From NCBI RefSeq assembly GCF_019734885.1, contig NZ_JAAXCM010000048.1, positions 25,320 to 89,319 of the forward strand: DNA of 64,000 bases, read 5' to 3'. Below are positions 45,310-54,032 of this stretch, piece by piece. The stretch is from Pseudocoprococcus catus (GTDB lineage Bacteria > Bacillota > Clostridia > Lachnospirales > Lachnospiraceae). Numbering within the stretch: position 1 is the stretch's first letter; each line of letters opens with the position of its first letter. A program made the translations under genes and the position numbers. The notes under the pieces were generated by a model. It ran no database searches, was not told the origin of the DNA, and worked only from the letters and a program-made list of their open reading frames with translations.

Positions 45310-45771
45310 TTATTCCAAAACAATTTTACCTTCTAAATAGTCATCTTCAAACTTTTCAAAACTTTTCAATATATCTGCTGCCTCAGCCTTTTTTAATTCA
45401 TCCCATTGCAAATTGCCGTATGCACTAAAATCCTTATCTGACAAATCGACCTCATACTCATGCAATGAACTATATTTATAACCTTTTGTTGCCATATTAA
45501 GATAGCCGGTATTGTATACATCTATTGCTATGTTGTAATCAGCAGTTTTGTGATAGTACATATATGCATCTGCAGTGCTGGACAGCTCTTTTTGTTCCTT
45601 CTTATCTTCCGAAGCTTCTTTATATAATATTTCCACTTCTATTTCAGACTCCGAAGCCAAATCATTTGTCTCTACTATAGTTTTCCTTGATTGTTTGAAA
45701 AAGTTTTTCCCTATTACCGCACCCAAAATGACAAGAATCAGAACAACAATTAATATAGATTTTTTCCCCAT
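45310..45771 (-). CDS. Membrane-anchored small protein, unknown function
   Basis: About 153 residues: one N-terminal helix (5-22), then an acidic Glu/Lys-rich stalk and a small outside domain with YMYYHKTADYNIAIDVYNTGYLNMATKGYKY-like tyrosine-rich sequence in part. GAGG lies nine bases before the ATG at 45771. Unrecognised. Confidence 0.6.
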   Translation of the reverse strand: MGKKSILIVVLILVILGAVIGKNFFKQSRKTIVETNDLASESEIEVEILYKEASEDKKEQKELSSTADAYMYYHKTADYNIAIDVYNTGYLNMATKGYKYSSLHEYEVDLSDKDFSAYGNLQWDELKKAEAADILKSFEKFEDDYLEGKIVLE

Positions 45772-45897
45772 AACACATTTCCTCGCAAATCTCATTCTTC
45801 AAAATCAACTTTATTTGTACATTTATCATATCATTCCGTAATTATATTGTCAATGTTTATATTATTTTTCACAATATATAGATTTAAAACAAATATA

Positions 45898-45906
45898 TGC
45901 TATAAT
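45898..45906 (+). promoter_or_regulatory. Extended -10 promoter of the padR gene
   Basis: TGCTATAAT with no good -35; flanking ATATAT repeats could be the regulator's own site. Confidence 0.45.
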
Positions 45907-45931
45907 AACACATAGAAAGGAATTCCAATTT

Positions 45932-46303
45932 ATGAATAAAAACGAAGAAGCAATGATTACCAAGCTAAAAAGGTCAACCACCGAAGTTTTATTGTTGAGT
46001 CTTCTCTCACAACATGATATGTACGGATACCAGTTGACAGCAGAAATGAAACATCAAAGCAACGGCTTATGCAATTATAATGAAACGACCTTTTACCCTA
46101 TCTTAAACAGACTCCTGAATCAGAATATGATTAGTATGACACGTATAATTACTGACCAGCAGCGTGTTCGTGTCTACTATCATCTCGAAGAATCCGGAAA
46201 AGAATACTATGAAGATCTAAAAAGAGCCTGCCGACTCTATATGAATACAGTAAATAAAATATTATCATCAACGGAGGATGCCAATAATGAATCAGACAAT
46301 TAA
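45932..46303 (+). CDS. PadR family transcriptional regulator
   Basis: 123 residues with the winged helix STTEVLLLSLLSQHDMYGYQLTAEM (15-39), ETTFYPILNRLLNQNMI as recognition segment and a C-terminal dimer helix. Followed by a membrane protein gene overlapping its end, the common arrangement in which PadR controls a membrane or envelope partner. Confidence 0.88.
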   Translation: MNKNEEAMITKLKRSTTEVLLLSLLSQHDMYGYQLTAEMKHQSNGLCNYNETTFYPILNRLLNQNMISMTRIITDQQRVRVYYHLEESGKEYYEDLKRACRLYMNTVNKILSSTEDANNESDN

Positions 46304-46688
46304 TATCCGTCCAAAAGATATTCGTCATTATCTCAAAGATATCAAAAAACAGCTTTTATTAACTCATTCCAAATCAGAAACAGCCTCAATAATTGAAATG
46401 CTTCAAACAAGTATCAACGAATTCATTGAAGATAATCCCACTGCTACTATGGAAGATTTAAAAACACATTTTAGCGATTACACTTCCCTCAATGATATGG
46501 AATTGTATAATATTGATTCAAAAATACTTGAAGAAAAATTAAATTATTCAAAAACAATTAAAAGAATTGCAGCTGTCATTCTTTTTCTAGTTATTTTGGC
46601 TTTTATTATATATGTAGTTTTATACGTGAAATCCTACATTGATGTTCAAAATGCAATTCCTGCCTACGAAGTTATCGAAATAAAATAA
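46287..46688 (+). CDS. PadR-associated membrane protein
   Basis: About 133 residues: an N-terminal helical region of the type found in DUF1700-like proteins (KDIKKQLLLTHSKSETASII) and one C-terminal transmembrane helix (about 92-113). Start at 46287 with GGAGG nine bases upstream; overlaps the padR gene by 17 bases. Likely a membrane partner or target of the regulator. A terminator follows. Confidence 0.65.
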   Translation: MNQTINIRPKDIRHYLKDIKKQLLLTHSKSETASIIEMLQTSINEFIEDNPTATMEDLKTHFSDYTSLNDMELYNIDSKILEEKLNYSKTIKRIAAVILFLVILAFIIYVVLYVKSYIDVQNAIPAYEVIEIK

Positions 46689-46703
46689 AAAATCAAATAC
46701 ATC

Positions 46704-46740
46704 AAGCGGCTATCTACCACAAACGATTAGATAGCCGCTT
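46704..46740. terminator. Bidirectional terminator between convergent genes
   Basis: Perfect 13-bp stem AAGCGGCTATCTA / TAGATAGCCGCTT between the padR operon and the minus-strand gene ending at 46770. Confidence 0.75.
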
Positions 46741-46769
46741 AATAATATCCTTACATTATTTGATTTTCT

Positions 46770-47219
46770 CTATAACCACTTCTTCAGAAATTCTGAGCCA
46801 TTTTCAATCATACATCTATAATGAACAGATTCTTTATCCCGATAATTCCAGTCAAACATAAAGAATCCATCTCCATGAAATTCGATTGTCCCGCAAACAT
46901 TACCATCCTTTAAGAATTGGATAATACAACGTTCATTACTCTCTTGCATATTGTATACTGGCTTTGTATGGATATTTTTTAATTTCAATTGACTGATATC
47001 GTGGGCTAACTCATCGCCATTATAAGCATACTCATTAGAATCCGTTAGAACTAATTCGCTGTCCACAACCTGCCACTTCTCAACTGAAATCCGATCAATA
47101 TCTCCCTCTTCGATTATGTCTGCAATACGTTTCCCCGATATATGATTTTGTGCAAAAAGTAATACGACCACAATGGCACCACATAACACGATCAACACGC
47201 TTAGCATACGTTTTTTCAT
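46770..47219 (-). CDS. Membrane-anchored protein, unknown function
   Basis: About 149 residues with an N-terminal helix (5-23) and a small outside domain ending FDWNYRDKESVHYRCMI. Its ATG overlaps the stop of the upstream lipoprotein gene (ATGA), so they are translated together. Unrecognised. Confidence 0.6.
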   Translation of the reverse strand: MKKRMLSVLIVLCGAIVVVLLFAQNHISGKRIADIIEEGDIDRISVEKWQVVDSELVLTDSNEYAYNGDELAHDISQLKLKNIHTKPVYNMQESNERCIIQFLKDGNVCGTIEFHGDGFFMFDWNYRDKESVHYRCMIENGSEFLKKWL

Positions 47220-47746
47220 CAATTCACACCTTTCACCTCTATCGTCAGATAGGATGCCTTTCCATTCGTCAGCATAATCGCTCCCGTGATAAATGTCTCA
47301 TTTTCCTTATTGGAAGTGGGTGCCACTGTTACCTCATATGTGTATGCGTCTGCTGCACCTGCCTTTTTGGTGAGCCAGATGTCTTTTGATACAATATCTG
47401 AATTGTACTTTTCTGCCAGTTGCATGCATTGAATAATTGTTCGGTTGTCAATCATACTTTCGATGCATTCATCTGTCATGATTTCCCCATATTTGTCCTT
47501 GAAATACTGTTCCAAACCACCAACGGAGGCGATTCCGGATTCACCGGTCTGATCTCCCACCGCTTCCGCCGTAAGTCCCAAATAGGTATTCTGATATTCC
47601 TGAACATCCTGCACGCTGCAACTTAGGAAGCTTTCAAGTATTGCTTTCACACTTTGTTCCGAATGGCTATCGTCTTTCTGACACCCCATTACAGCCATTA
47701 CAGTTATCCAAACCGCTGCCAATAATATCACTCTTATTTTTTTCAT
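47219..47746 (-). CDS. Secreted lipoprotein, unknown function
   Basis: About 175 residues. Signal peptide and lipobox VMGC (cysteine near 21), then a folded domain with an early helix SVKAILESFLSCSVQDV and a C-terminal b-rich part. The ATG at 47746 is chosen because the signal peptide starts there; the ribosome site GGAAAG is very close. A promoter at about 47878-47905 (TTGACA-17-TACAGT) and a leader hairpin (47804-47855) precede it. Confidence 0.6.
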   Translation of the reverse strand: MKKIRVILLAAVWITVMAVMGCQKDDSHSEQSVKAILESFLSCSVQDVQEYQNTYLGLTAEAVGDQTGESGIASVGGLEQYFKDKYGEIMTDECIESMIDNRTIIQCMQLAEKYNSDIVSKDIWLTKKAGAADAYTYEVTVAPTSNKENETFITGAIMLTNGKASYLTIEVKGVN

Positions 47747-47803
47747 TCTTTCCGTACCTGTCACTTTGGATCTATATTTTCCAAGCCCCAATAATGCGTC
47801 CTA

Positions 47804-47855
47804 GTGCGGAATTCGGATTTGCTTTCGGGCATCATTCTTATCCGAATTCCTGCAC
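47804..47855. other. Leader hairpin upstream of the lipoprotein operon
   Basis: GTGC + GGAATTCGGAT pair with ATCCGAATTCC + GCAC with one bulged base; loop of 21 bases. It lies 58 bases before the start codon and lacks a T-run, so a regulatory or processing role is more likely than termination. The interval 47856-48120 holds promoter-like hexamers only. Confidence 0.45.
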
Positions 47856-48120
47856 ATTCCTAATCTATTGTACAATAACTGTAACATGGCACAAAATGAA
47901 TGTCAAATTAAGAAACTCTTACAAAAAATCTGCAAAAACGGCGACAATTCACGCTTAAATCCAAACAGCGTTTATTTCCTGAACAAATTTTTTTACCTTA
48001 ATTTTAGTTATGTCAACAGCAGGATGTCAATCCCGCAGCAACTCCAAAATATCTGAAAACAATGCTTCCGGAACCATTACAGACATATTCGGGATGGCAT
48101 ATCATCAGCGTCAAATGTGC

Positions 48121-48201
48121 CAAAACCCATCACTTTGAGGTCTCTCCAAAAAGTCCGATTTTAATCCGGCCTTTTGGATTCACCCAAAGTGATGGGTTTT
48201 G
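48121..48201. terminator. Nested long hairpin after the sensor kinase gene
   Basis: Outer perfect 17-bp arms CAAAACCCATCACTTTG / CAAAGTGATGGGTTTTG and an inner CCAAAAAGTCCG / CGGCCTTTTGG stem. It starts two bases after the kinase stop codon and the minus-strand distal arm ends GGGTTTTGG, so termination is plausible. Confidence 0.55.
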
Positions 48202-48203
48202 TT

Positions 48204-50408
48204 TTACTGATGAACCCGAACCTGTCCTTCTATTGTTTGTTTCACTTTCTCAATATCAAGGGGTTTTATCAAATGTGCATTCATCCCTGCTTCCAGACAC
48301 TTTTCTTCATCTTCCTTAAAAGCATTGGCTGTCATGGCAATGATCGGAATTGTTTTGGCATCCGGACGATCCAAAGCCCGGATTGTCCTTGCCGCAGTTA
48401 ATCCATCCATCACCGGCATCATAATGTCCATAAGAATAGCATCAAAAGTTCCTGCCGGATTGGTCTCAAACAGATCTGCCGCCTGTTTTCCGTTATAGAC
48501 AACTGTTACTTCTGCTCCCTGATCCTCAAGCAGGGTTTCCGCAATCTGAGCATTCAGTTCATTATCCTCAGCCATCATCAAATGCAGTCCGCTAATATCT
48601 CCTGTTTTCCCTGTATTTTCATCAGGATGCTGTGTCGATGCCGGTGCAATTTCAAAGGGAATCGCCACTATGAAGGTCGATCCTTTGCCGGGTTCACTTT
48701 CAATAGAAATACTGCCGCCCATCTGGTCGATCAGTTCTTTGACAATAGACATGCCAAGTCCTATTCCATGATAAACGCTGCGGGCATCATTCTTTTCCTG
48801 AACGAAAGGTTCATAGATATGTTCCAAAAACTCCCGGCTCATCCCCACACCAGTATCGGAAATTGTCCAGCGATAGGTACAGATGCCATCATGTTCTTCT
48901 AATGTCTCAACCCTTGTGGATACTTTTCCTCCCGGGCGATTATATTTAATACAATTGCCATAAATATTGAGAAAAATCTGTCTCAGATGAAGGGGACTAC
49001 CATATACATATGGATACGAAACAGCTGACTTTTCCTTTTCAGATTCCCAGGAAATACCCGCTTCCAGTGCTTTACCCCTAATAATCGTGACAATTTCTTC
49101 AAAAAGTTTATTCAGGTCAATGCATTCATGGGTCAGAGAAACTGTTCCGTCTTCAATTTTGCTCATCTGAAGCACATCGTTGATCAGAGACAAAAGATGA
49201 TCTGCGGATATCTGCATCTTTTTGTGATTTTCTTTCACCAGCTCCTGATCTTCAAAATGATCCTCATCTATTTTCAGCAGACCGACAATACCATTAAGGG
49301 GAGTACGCATATCATGACTCATCCTGGATAAAAAATTGCTTTTGGCTGCATTAGCTTTTCTCGCCTGTACTACAGCCTCCTGAAGCTGTTTATTCTTCTC
49401 CTCCAATGCTGCCGTGTACTCTCTCTGTGCCATTGCCTCTTTTTGCTGATAGATTTTATCTATTCTCCACAGCAGCATATCAACAACAGCCACTGCCATT
49501 ATATAAACAACCAGTGCATACAAGACATTCGGAAGGGTCGTCAAAAATACTTTGTGCTCATCCATAAATGCGTAAATATAATAATCCTTGCTTTTATCCA
49601 TCAGGCCGAAATAATGACTCAACAGATTATTGTCATTCCTGGCATACGTCATCTTACTGCCGGTTCCGCGCTCCATAATTCTTTTGAGAATACGGATGTC
49701 CTCTATCTTGGTTCCCTCCAGATCCCTGTTATTGGAAATCATGATCTGATTGCCTTTGCTGATGGCAATCGTCCCATTCATTTCCATTGTAAAACCGGAG
49801 ACAATCGCTCTAATGGAATTGTTGATTGTACGTGCATAGACTGATGATGTGTAAAAATAACCAACAACAACACCCTTGCCATCCTTACGTCCTACAGCAG
49901 CCATATCTATATGGGATTCATCCTCCAGTGTCACACGTAGCGCATAGCTTTTCTCGCTGAAGGAAAGCGTATCCATTAACGCATCAAGCTCCACCATACC
50001 CAAAACTTCAGCGCACCCAAAACCTGATGTATCTGTCGAGTTCTGTATATTGCCCCGGTCATCCAGTAAAATGAGACCATCCATATAACAGTCTTGGGCC
50101 CAGTTTGCCAGCTCTTTGGCATCTGTGCTGTCACTATTTTGAATGTCCTCTCCATTTTCCAGTCGCCAGCATATTTGTTCGACACTCTCTGTCACCCGGA
50201 GCAGACTTTTGGCCTCGGAAGCCAGATCACGGATCTCACTGTCATTGCACTGCTCTTTCATGTATTCGACATTTTTCAGCAATTCACCCTCTGCTCTTTT
50301 CATGTCCCTATTGACTGCCAATACAAATATGACTGCCAACATCAACAATCCCAATACAATTTCCAGCCCGGCTATCCGTTTCCAGGATCTCGTCCTTCTG
50401 CGTTCCAT
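48204..50408 (-). CDS. Hybrid sensor histidine kinase with receiver domain
   Basis: About 734 residues: helix 14-33, large extracytoplasmic sensor region (about 35-285), second helix, coiled coil, dimerisation/phosphoacceptor SHDMRTPLNG, ATPase domain (NIYGNCIKYNRPGGK N-box, DTGVGMS, GIGLGMSIVKEL) and a C-terminal receiver with the phosphoacceptor aspartate in AILMDIMMPVMDG. No output domain and no separate response regulator nearby. Start at 50408 overlaps the stop of the solute-binding protein, with AGGAGGAG before it; the two probably form one sensor unit. Confidence 0.93.
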   Translation of the reverse strand: MERRRTRSWKRIAGLEIVLGLLMLAVIFVLAVNRDMKRAEGELLKNVEYMKEQCNDSEIRDLASEAKSLLRVTESVEQICWRLENGEDIQNSDSTDAKELANWAQDCYMDGLILLDDRGNIQNSTDTSGFGCAEVLGMVELDALMDTLSFSEKSYALRVTLEDESHIDMAAVGRKDGKGVVVGYFYTSSVYARTINNSIRAIVSGFTMEMNGTIAISKGNQIMISNNRDLEGTKIEDIRILKRIMERGTGSKMTYARNDNNLLSHYFGLMDKSKDYYIYAFMDEHKVFLTTLPNVLYALVVYIMAVAVVDMLLWRIDKIYQQKEAMAQREYTAALEEKNKQLQEAVVQARKANAAKSNFLSRMSHDMRTPLNGIVGLLKIDEDHFEDQELVKENHKKMQISADHLLSLINDVLQMSKIEDGTVSLTHECIDLNKLFEEIVTIIRGKALEAGISWESEKEKSAVSYPYVYGSPLHLRQIFLNIYGNCIKYNRPGGKVSTRVETLEEHDGICTYRWTISDTGVGMSREFLEHIYEPFVQEKNDARSVYHGIGLGMSIVKELIDQMGGSISIESEPGKGSTFIVAIPFEIAPASTQHPDENTGKTGDISGLHLMMAEDNELNAQIAETLLEDQGAEVTVVYNGKQAADLFETNPAGTFDAILMDIMMPVMDGLTAARTIRALDRPDAKTIPIIAMTANAFKEDEEKCLEAGMNAHLIKPLDIEKVKQTIEGQVRVHQ

Positions 50409-50409
50409 C

Positions 50410-51207
50410 CTACTCCTCCTCCAGATAGCTGTCCTCATTCAAAAGATATTTGCTGATGATCTGTTTCACCGTCCCATCCTTCTGCATTTCTTTTAATGTA
50501 TCTGTCAGCTGAATATTCAATCCCCGTGTATCTGCCTTATCGAAGGCAACACCAAGATCCACCGTCTGCAGCGGTTCCTCCAGAATGCGGAACTTCAATC
50601 CGGAGTCTTCCATAAACTGATCGACAGATGTATCGTGAGCCGCCAGTGCATCTACATATCCTTTACTCAAAAGGATAAAAATCAGATCCCTCTTCTGAAC
50701 AGAAATGACTTTTCTCAATTCCGGCAGTGTACCGTCATGACTGCGGATAATGTCCTCCGGTTTCGTTGTACTCTGAACAGCCATCACCTTTCCTTCCAGA
50801 TCTTCCAGCGTCTGAATATCGCTGTCCTCATTCACAGCAACAACCTGATGACTCCGCATATAAGGTCCCGCCCAATGATATTCATCCTCACGGTCTGTCA
50901 TAGTGAAACTGCTCCAGATACAATCAATACTGCCTTTAGCCAGCAGATTCTTCTTATCTTCCCAATTAATAAAAACAAATTCAGGTGCATATCCCATACG
51001 CGAGAAAGCCTCCCTGGCCAGCTCCACATCAATGCCTGTCACATTACCATTGGCATCCATAAAACTAAAGGGTGAATAATTGTCACATCCGACAGTAACT
51101 GTCGGCAGATCACCTAAGCTCTTCTGTTTATTCTCTTTGCCGGCACCGCATCCGCAGAGTATACTGATGATCAGCCCAAAAACGATCACTATACTTAATT
51201 TTTTCAT
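50410..51207 (-). CDS. Amino-acid-type solute-binding lipoprotein (SBP_bac_3), sensor-linked
   Basis: 265 residues. Lipobox LCGC (cysteine 20), then a family 3 binding fold: VGCDNYSPFSFMDANGNVTGIDVELAREAF opens lobe 1, SSFTMTDREDEYHWAGPYM the ligand arginine region. No ABC permease or ATPase follows; instead the hybrid kinase gene overlaps its end. This recalls BvgS/EvgS-type kinases whose Venus-flytrap sensor is fused, here as a separate lipoprotein. Ligand not predictable. Confidence 0.9.
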   Translation of the reverse strand: MKKLSIVIVFGLIISILCGCGAGKENKQKSLGDLPTVTVGCDNYSPFSFMDANGNVTGIDVELAREAFSRMGYAPEFVFINWEDKKNLLAKGSIDCIWSSFTMTDREDEYHWAGPYMRSHQVVAVNEDSDIQTLEDLEGKVMAVQSTTKPEDIIRSHDGTLPELRKVISVQKRDLIFILLSKGYVDALAAHDTSVDQFMEDSGLKFRILEEPLQTVDLGVAFDKADTRGLNIQLTDTLKEMQKDGTVKQIISKYLLNEDSYLEEE

Positions 51208-51253
51208 ATTATTACCTTGCTGTGGCCTTCATCCTATTTGAATATCAGTTGTA

Positions 51254-52516
51254 TTAATCCTGATAAACAATCTTTCCGGCGCAGATCGTATAGTGAATCT
51301 TACCCGGCAGCTCCCACCCTTTAAAAGGACTGTTAGATGCCTTTGAAGCAAAATGATCCACTGTCCAGTGCTCTTTTTCACCAAAGATCACCAGATCAGC
51401 CGGGGCATCCTGAGTCACACTGCCCGGAATCATCCGATAAAATTCAGCAGGATTTTTGCTCATGCAGGCCATCAGCTGCATCAAAGTCAGATGTCCCGGT
51501 TCAACCAGTGACAGCAGGCCAAGGCCGAGAGAAGTTTCAAGGCCTGTAATACCGCTTGGTGCTTCTGCCAGCGGTTTCGCCTTTTCTTCTGCACTGTGGG
51601 GTGCATGATCTGTCACGATCAGATCGATGGTGCCATCCTGCAGTCCCTCAATAATTTTTAATCTGTCATTTTCTGTACGAACCGGCGGATTCATGCGTGC
51701 CAATGTGCCGTATTTCAGCACCGCATCCTCTGTCAGCGTAAAATGATGCGGTGTTGCTTCAGCATGAACATCCGCCCCCATTTTCTTTGCCATGCGGACA
51801 ATCTCCACAGAATTTGCTGAACTGATATGCTGAATACAGACCGGAGCCCCTGTATGCAATGCCAGCATACAGTCTCTGGCCACCATCACATCCTCCGCTG
51901 TTCTGGATGCGCCGCCATAATTCAGCTGTTCAGAAATCCTTCCCTGATTCACACCGGCCTGTTTCACAAACAGCGGATCTTCTTCGTGCAGACTGATCGG
52001 CATATCCAGATCTCTTGCTTTCTCCATAGCCGCCAGCAAAAGCTTCTCATCCATGATCGGAATCCCATCATCTGTAAAACCTGCTGCCCCGGCTTCCGCC
52101 AGTGCATCCATATCTACCATCTCCTGACCTTTCAGCCCCTTGCTGATGGCTGCTGCCTGAAGCACATGAATACCTGTCTTTTCGCCTTTTTCCTGAACAT
52201 ACTTTAATGTTTCCACATTATCAACCGTCGGCTTTGTATTGGCCATACATACAACCGTTGTAAAACCGCCTTTAGCCGCTGCTGCAGCCCCGGTCAGAAT
52301 ATCCTCTTTGTAGGTCTGTCCCGGATCCCTGAAATGGACATGGGTATCCACCAGTCCCGGTGCCACAACCAGACCGGCAGCATCGATCACCTCTGCATCT
52401 GCCGCTGACAGATTGTGTCCTACTTCTTCAATATGTGTGCCGTCAATCAGCACATCCATCACTTCATCCACGCATGTTACAGGGTCTACCACCCTGCCAT
52501 TTTTAATTAAAAGCAT
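51254..52516 (-). CDS. pyrC: Dihydroorotase
   Basis: 420 residues, type I dihydroorotase, third step of pyrimidine synthesis. Zinc ligands in DTHVHFRDPG (H59, H61), ATPHHFTLTED and IVTDHAPHS with the catalytic aspartate; MNPPVRTENDR binds substrate. No other pyr gene adjoins it. Allantoinase is the main alternative but the MNPPxR pattern favours PyrC. Confidence 0.9.
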   Translation of the reverse strand: MLLIKNGRVVDPVTCVDEVMDVLIDGTHIEEVGHNLSAADAEVIDAAGLVVAPGLVDTHVHFRDPGQTYKEDILTGAAAAAKGGFTTVVCMANTKPTVDNVETLKYVQEKGEKTGIHVLQAAAISKGLKGQEMVDMDALAEAGAAGFTDDGIPIMDEKLLLAAMEKARDLDMPISLHEEDPLFVKQAGVNQGRISEQLNYGGASRTAEDVMVARDCMLALHTGAPVCIQHISSANSVEIVRMAKKMGADVHAEATPHHFTLTEDAVLKYGTLARMNPPVRTENDRLKIIEGLQDGTIDLIVTDHAPHSAEEKAKPLAEAPSGITGLETSLGLGLLSLVEPGHLTLMQLMACMSKNPAEFYRMIPGSVTQDAPADLVIFGEKEHWTVDHFASKASNSPFKGWELPGKIHYTICAGKIVYQD

Positions 52517-52531
52517 ATGTAATCCTCTCTT

Positions 52532-52879
52532 TTATTCATTCCAATAATCTTCTATTTCATCTGATATTGTCTTAATTCCAAACAACTTCCACATAAAATC
52601 TTCTTTTTCATTATAAATGTCAATAATCAAAATCGCCGTTTTTTCTATCTTATAAAATACATAATTATGTTCTGTGAATATCATTCTGTATTCACATGGA
52701 ATTCCTGTCATACTAGCAACAGAAACCCCTTTATTTTCATAAGTTCTGATTTCTTTAATTGCACTTAATATATTTTTAATAATTTTATTAGATGTTTGTA
52801 CACCGTACTTGACTCTTATATTCTGCTTTATCTCTTGTAATTTTTCAATCACATCCGGAGAATATAAGACTTTCTTCAC
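52532..52879 (-). CDS. RelE/ParE family toxin
   Basis: 115 residues, RelE-like: VLYSPDVIEKLQEIKQNIRVKYG, then CEYRMIFTEHNYVFYKIEKTAILIIDIYNEKEDF, the usual strand pair with basic and aromatic residues. RelE toxins cleave mRNA in the ribosome; ParE relatives poison gyrase. Overlaps the antitoxin by four bases. Confidence 0.85.
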   Translation of the reverse strand: MKKVLYSPDVIEKLQEIKQNIRVKYGVQTSNKIIKNILSAIKEIRTYENKGVSVASMTGIPCEYRMIFTEHNYVFYKIEKTAILIIDIYNEKEDFMWKLFGIKTISDEIEDYWNE

Positions 52880-53136
52880 TTAAGTACCTCCAATTCTTTT
52901 TCAACCTCTTCCGATGAAATCCAACCCTCCAGATTAGCTCGTTCCTCTGACTTCTTTAATTTTGTAATTAACTGATATGCTGCTCGATACCTGTCAAGTT
53001 CATCAATTTCTTCCATCGTGAGTATCCCATATTCACCATGACCATTTCTCGTAAGATATACCCGCTTTGAAACATCCACCTGTTTCAAAACATCTGTATA
53101 ATTTCTTAAATCTGATATTGGTTTAATATTTGGCAT
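52876..53136 (-). CDS. Phd/YefM-type antitoxin
   Basis: 86 residues. N-terminal DNA-binding IKPISDLRNYTDVLKQVDVSKRVYLTRNGHGEYGILTMEEID, C-terminal acidic tail that wraps the toxin. Start at 53136 has GGAG nine bases upstream. Antitoxin-first order with coupled toxin is standard for type II pairs. Confidence 0.88.
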   Translation of the reverse strand: MPNIKPISDLRNYTDVLKQVDVSKRVYLTRNGHGEYGILTMEEIDELDRYRAAYQLITKLKKSEERANLEGWISSEEVEKELEVLK

Positions 53137-53192
53137 GTTCACCATCTCCTTTACATATCTATATTATACTTATAAACATGTATTTATACAAG

Positions 53193-53735
53193 TTAATTTA
53201 TCAGCATCCGATAATCTTCTTTTGTAAACCGATGATAAATTGTATGCCCCATTTCCATCTTGATGCAGTAATAATAAGCATCATATTCCGTATCGTCAAA
53301 ATAAACCGCATAATCAAAATCCGTACCCGATGCCATCTTTTCACAATGGTAGGCTTTATCAAACCGCGCAAAGCAGGCACAAATTTCTTCTATTGTTAAG
53401 CTGTGATGATGTGCAAATAGCTCTACTATCGCTTTCAAAAACGGCGGGTCCGGGATTTCTCCTGCCACATACTCCGCACCTTCCGCAGGCACACGCACCT
53501 CAAATCGCCCTTCATGGATAAAAAACTTCAATCTGCCAAGCACCGTTGTATCAAAAACTGTATTTGTTCTCAACGCTGTCAACATCTCCTGCTCATCTGT
53601 ATAATTGGTCCCGAGGATGGCATTCATGGACGCCATGGGAAAATAAAGTCTGATCACTTCTTTCTCCGCCCCCAGCTTCAGCTGTGCCTCCTTAATCTGT
53701 TCTATCACATTTTGGATCAATTTCTGTTCATTCAT
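53193..53735 (-). CDS. Conserved hypothetical protein, DUF3877-like
   Basis: About 180 residues, cytosolic, no signal or helices. Contains RLYFPMASMNAILGT near the N-terminus and DFDYAVYFDDTEYDAYYYCIKMEMGHTIYHRF near the end. It resembles the clostridial DUF3877 family from memory; function unknown. Start at 53735 preferred because GGAG is six bases upstream. Confidence 0.6.
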   Translation of the reverse strand: MNEQKLIQNVIEQIKEAQLKLGAEKEVIRLYFPMASMNAILGTNYTDEQEMLTALRTNTVFDTTVLGRLKFFIHEGRFEVRVPAEGAEYVAGEIPDPPFLKAIVELFAHHHSLTIEEICACFARFDKAYHCEKMASGTDFDYAVYFDDTEYDAYYYCIKMEMGHTIYHRFTKEDYRMLIN

Positions 53736-53940
53736 ATTCTGCTCCATCTCAAAATAATGTTAATTGTGTATATTTCTCCGGGAATTCTCTTCCTGATTAT
53801 AAACCATAGCTCTTTTATTTTATCACACTAATGTCACAGACTCCATCTTTTTTGATGTTTATATCATACCTCAAGTGCGGTCCCTTGCGACAATCTACAT
53901 CTTCGCACGAGTGCGCATCACAGGTGCGGTTAGTGCCTTT

Positions 53941-53992
53941 TTATGTAATAGAAGCGTGCCCCAGCTTTGCTTGGCACGCTCCTATTACATAA
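53941..53992. repeat. Long palindrome between ribokinase and DUF3877-like genes
   Basis: Arms TTATGTAATAG + AGCGTGCC against GGCACGCT + CTATTACATAA with one mismatch, loop about 12 bases. No T-run on either strand, so not a standard terminator; comparable to other long hairpins in this window. Confidence 0.7.
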
Positions 53993-54032
53993 AATAAGCG
54001 GTATACAGTTACAGTACTGTACACCGCTTATT
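53993..54032 (-). terminator. Terminator of the ribokinase gene
   Basis: Stem TAAGCGGT.TACAGT / ACTGTA.ACCGCTTA right after the stop, followed on the minus strand by TTATTTTATG. Confidence 0.7.
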
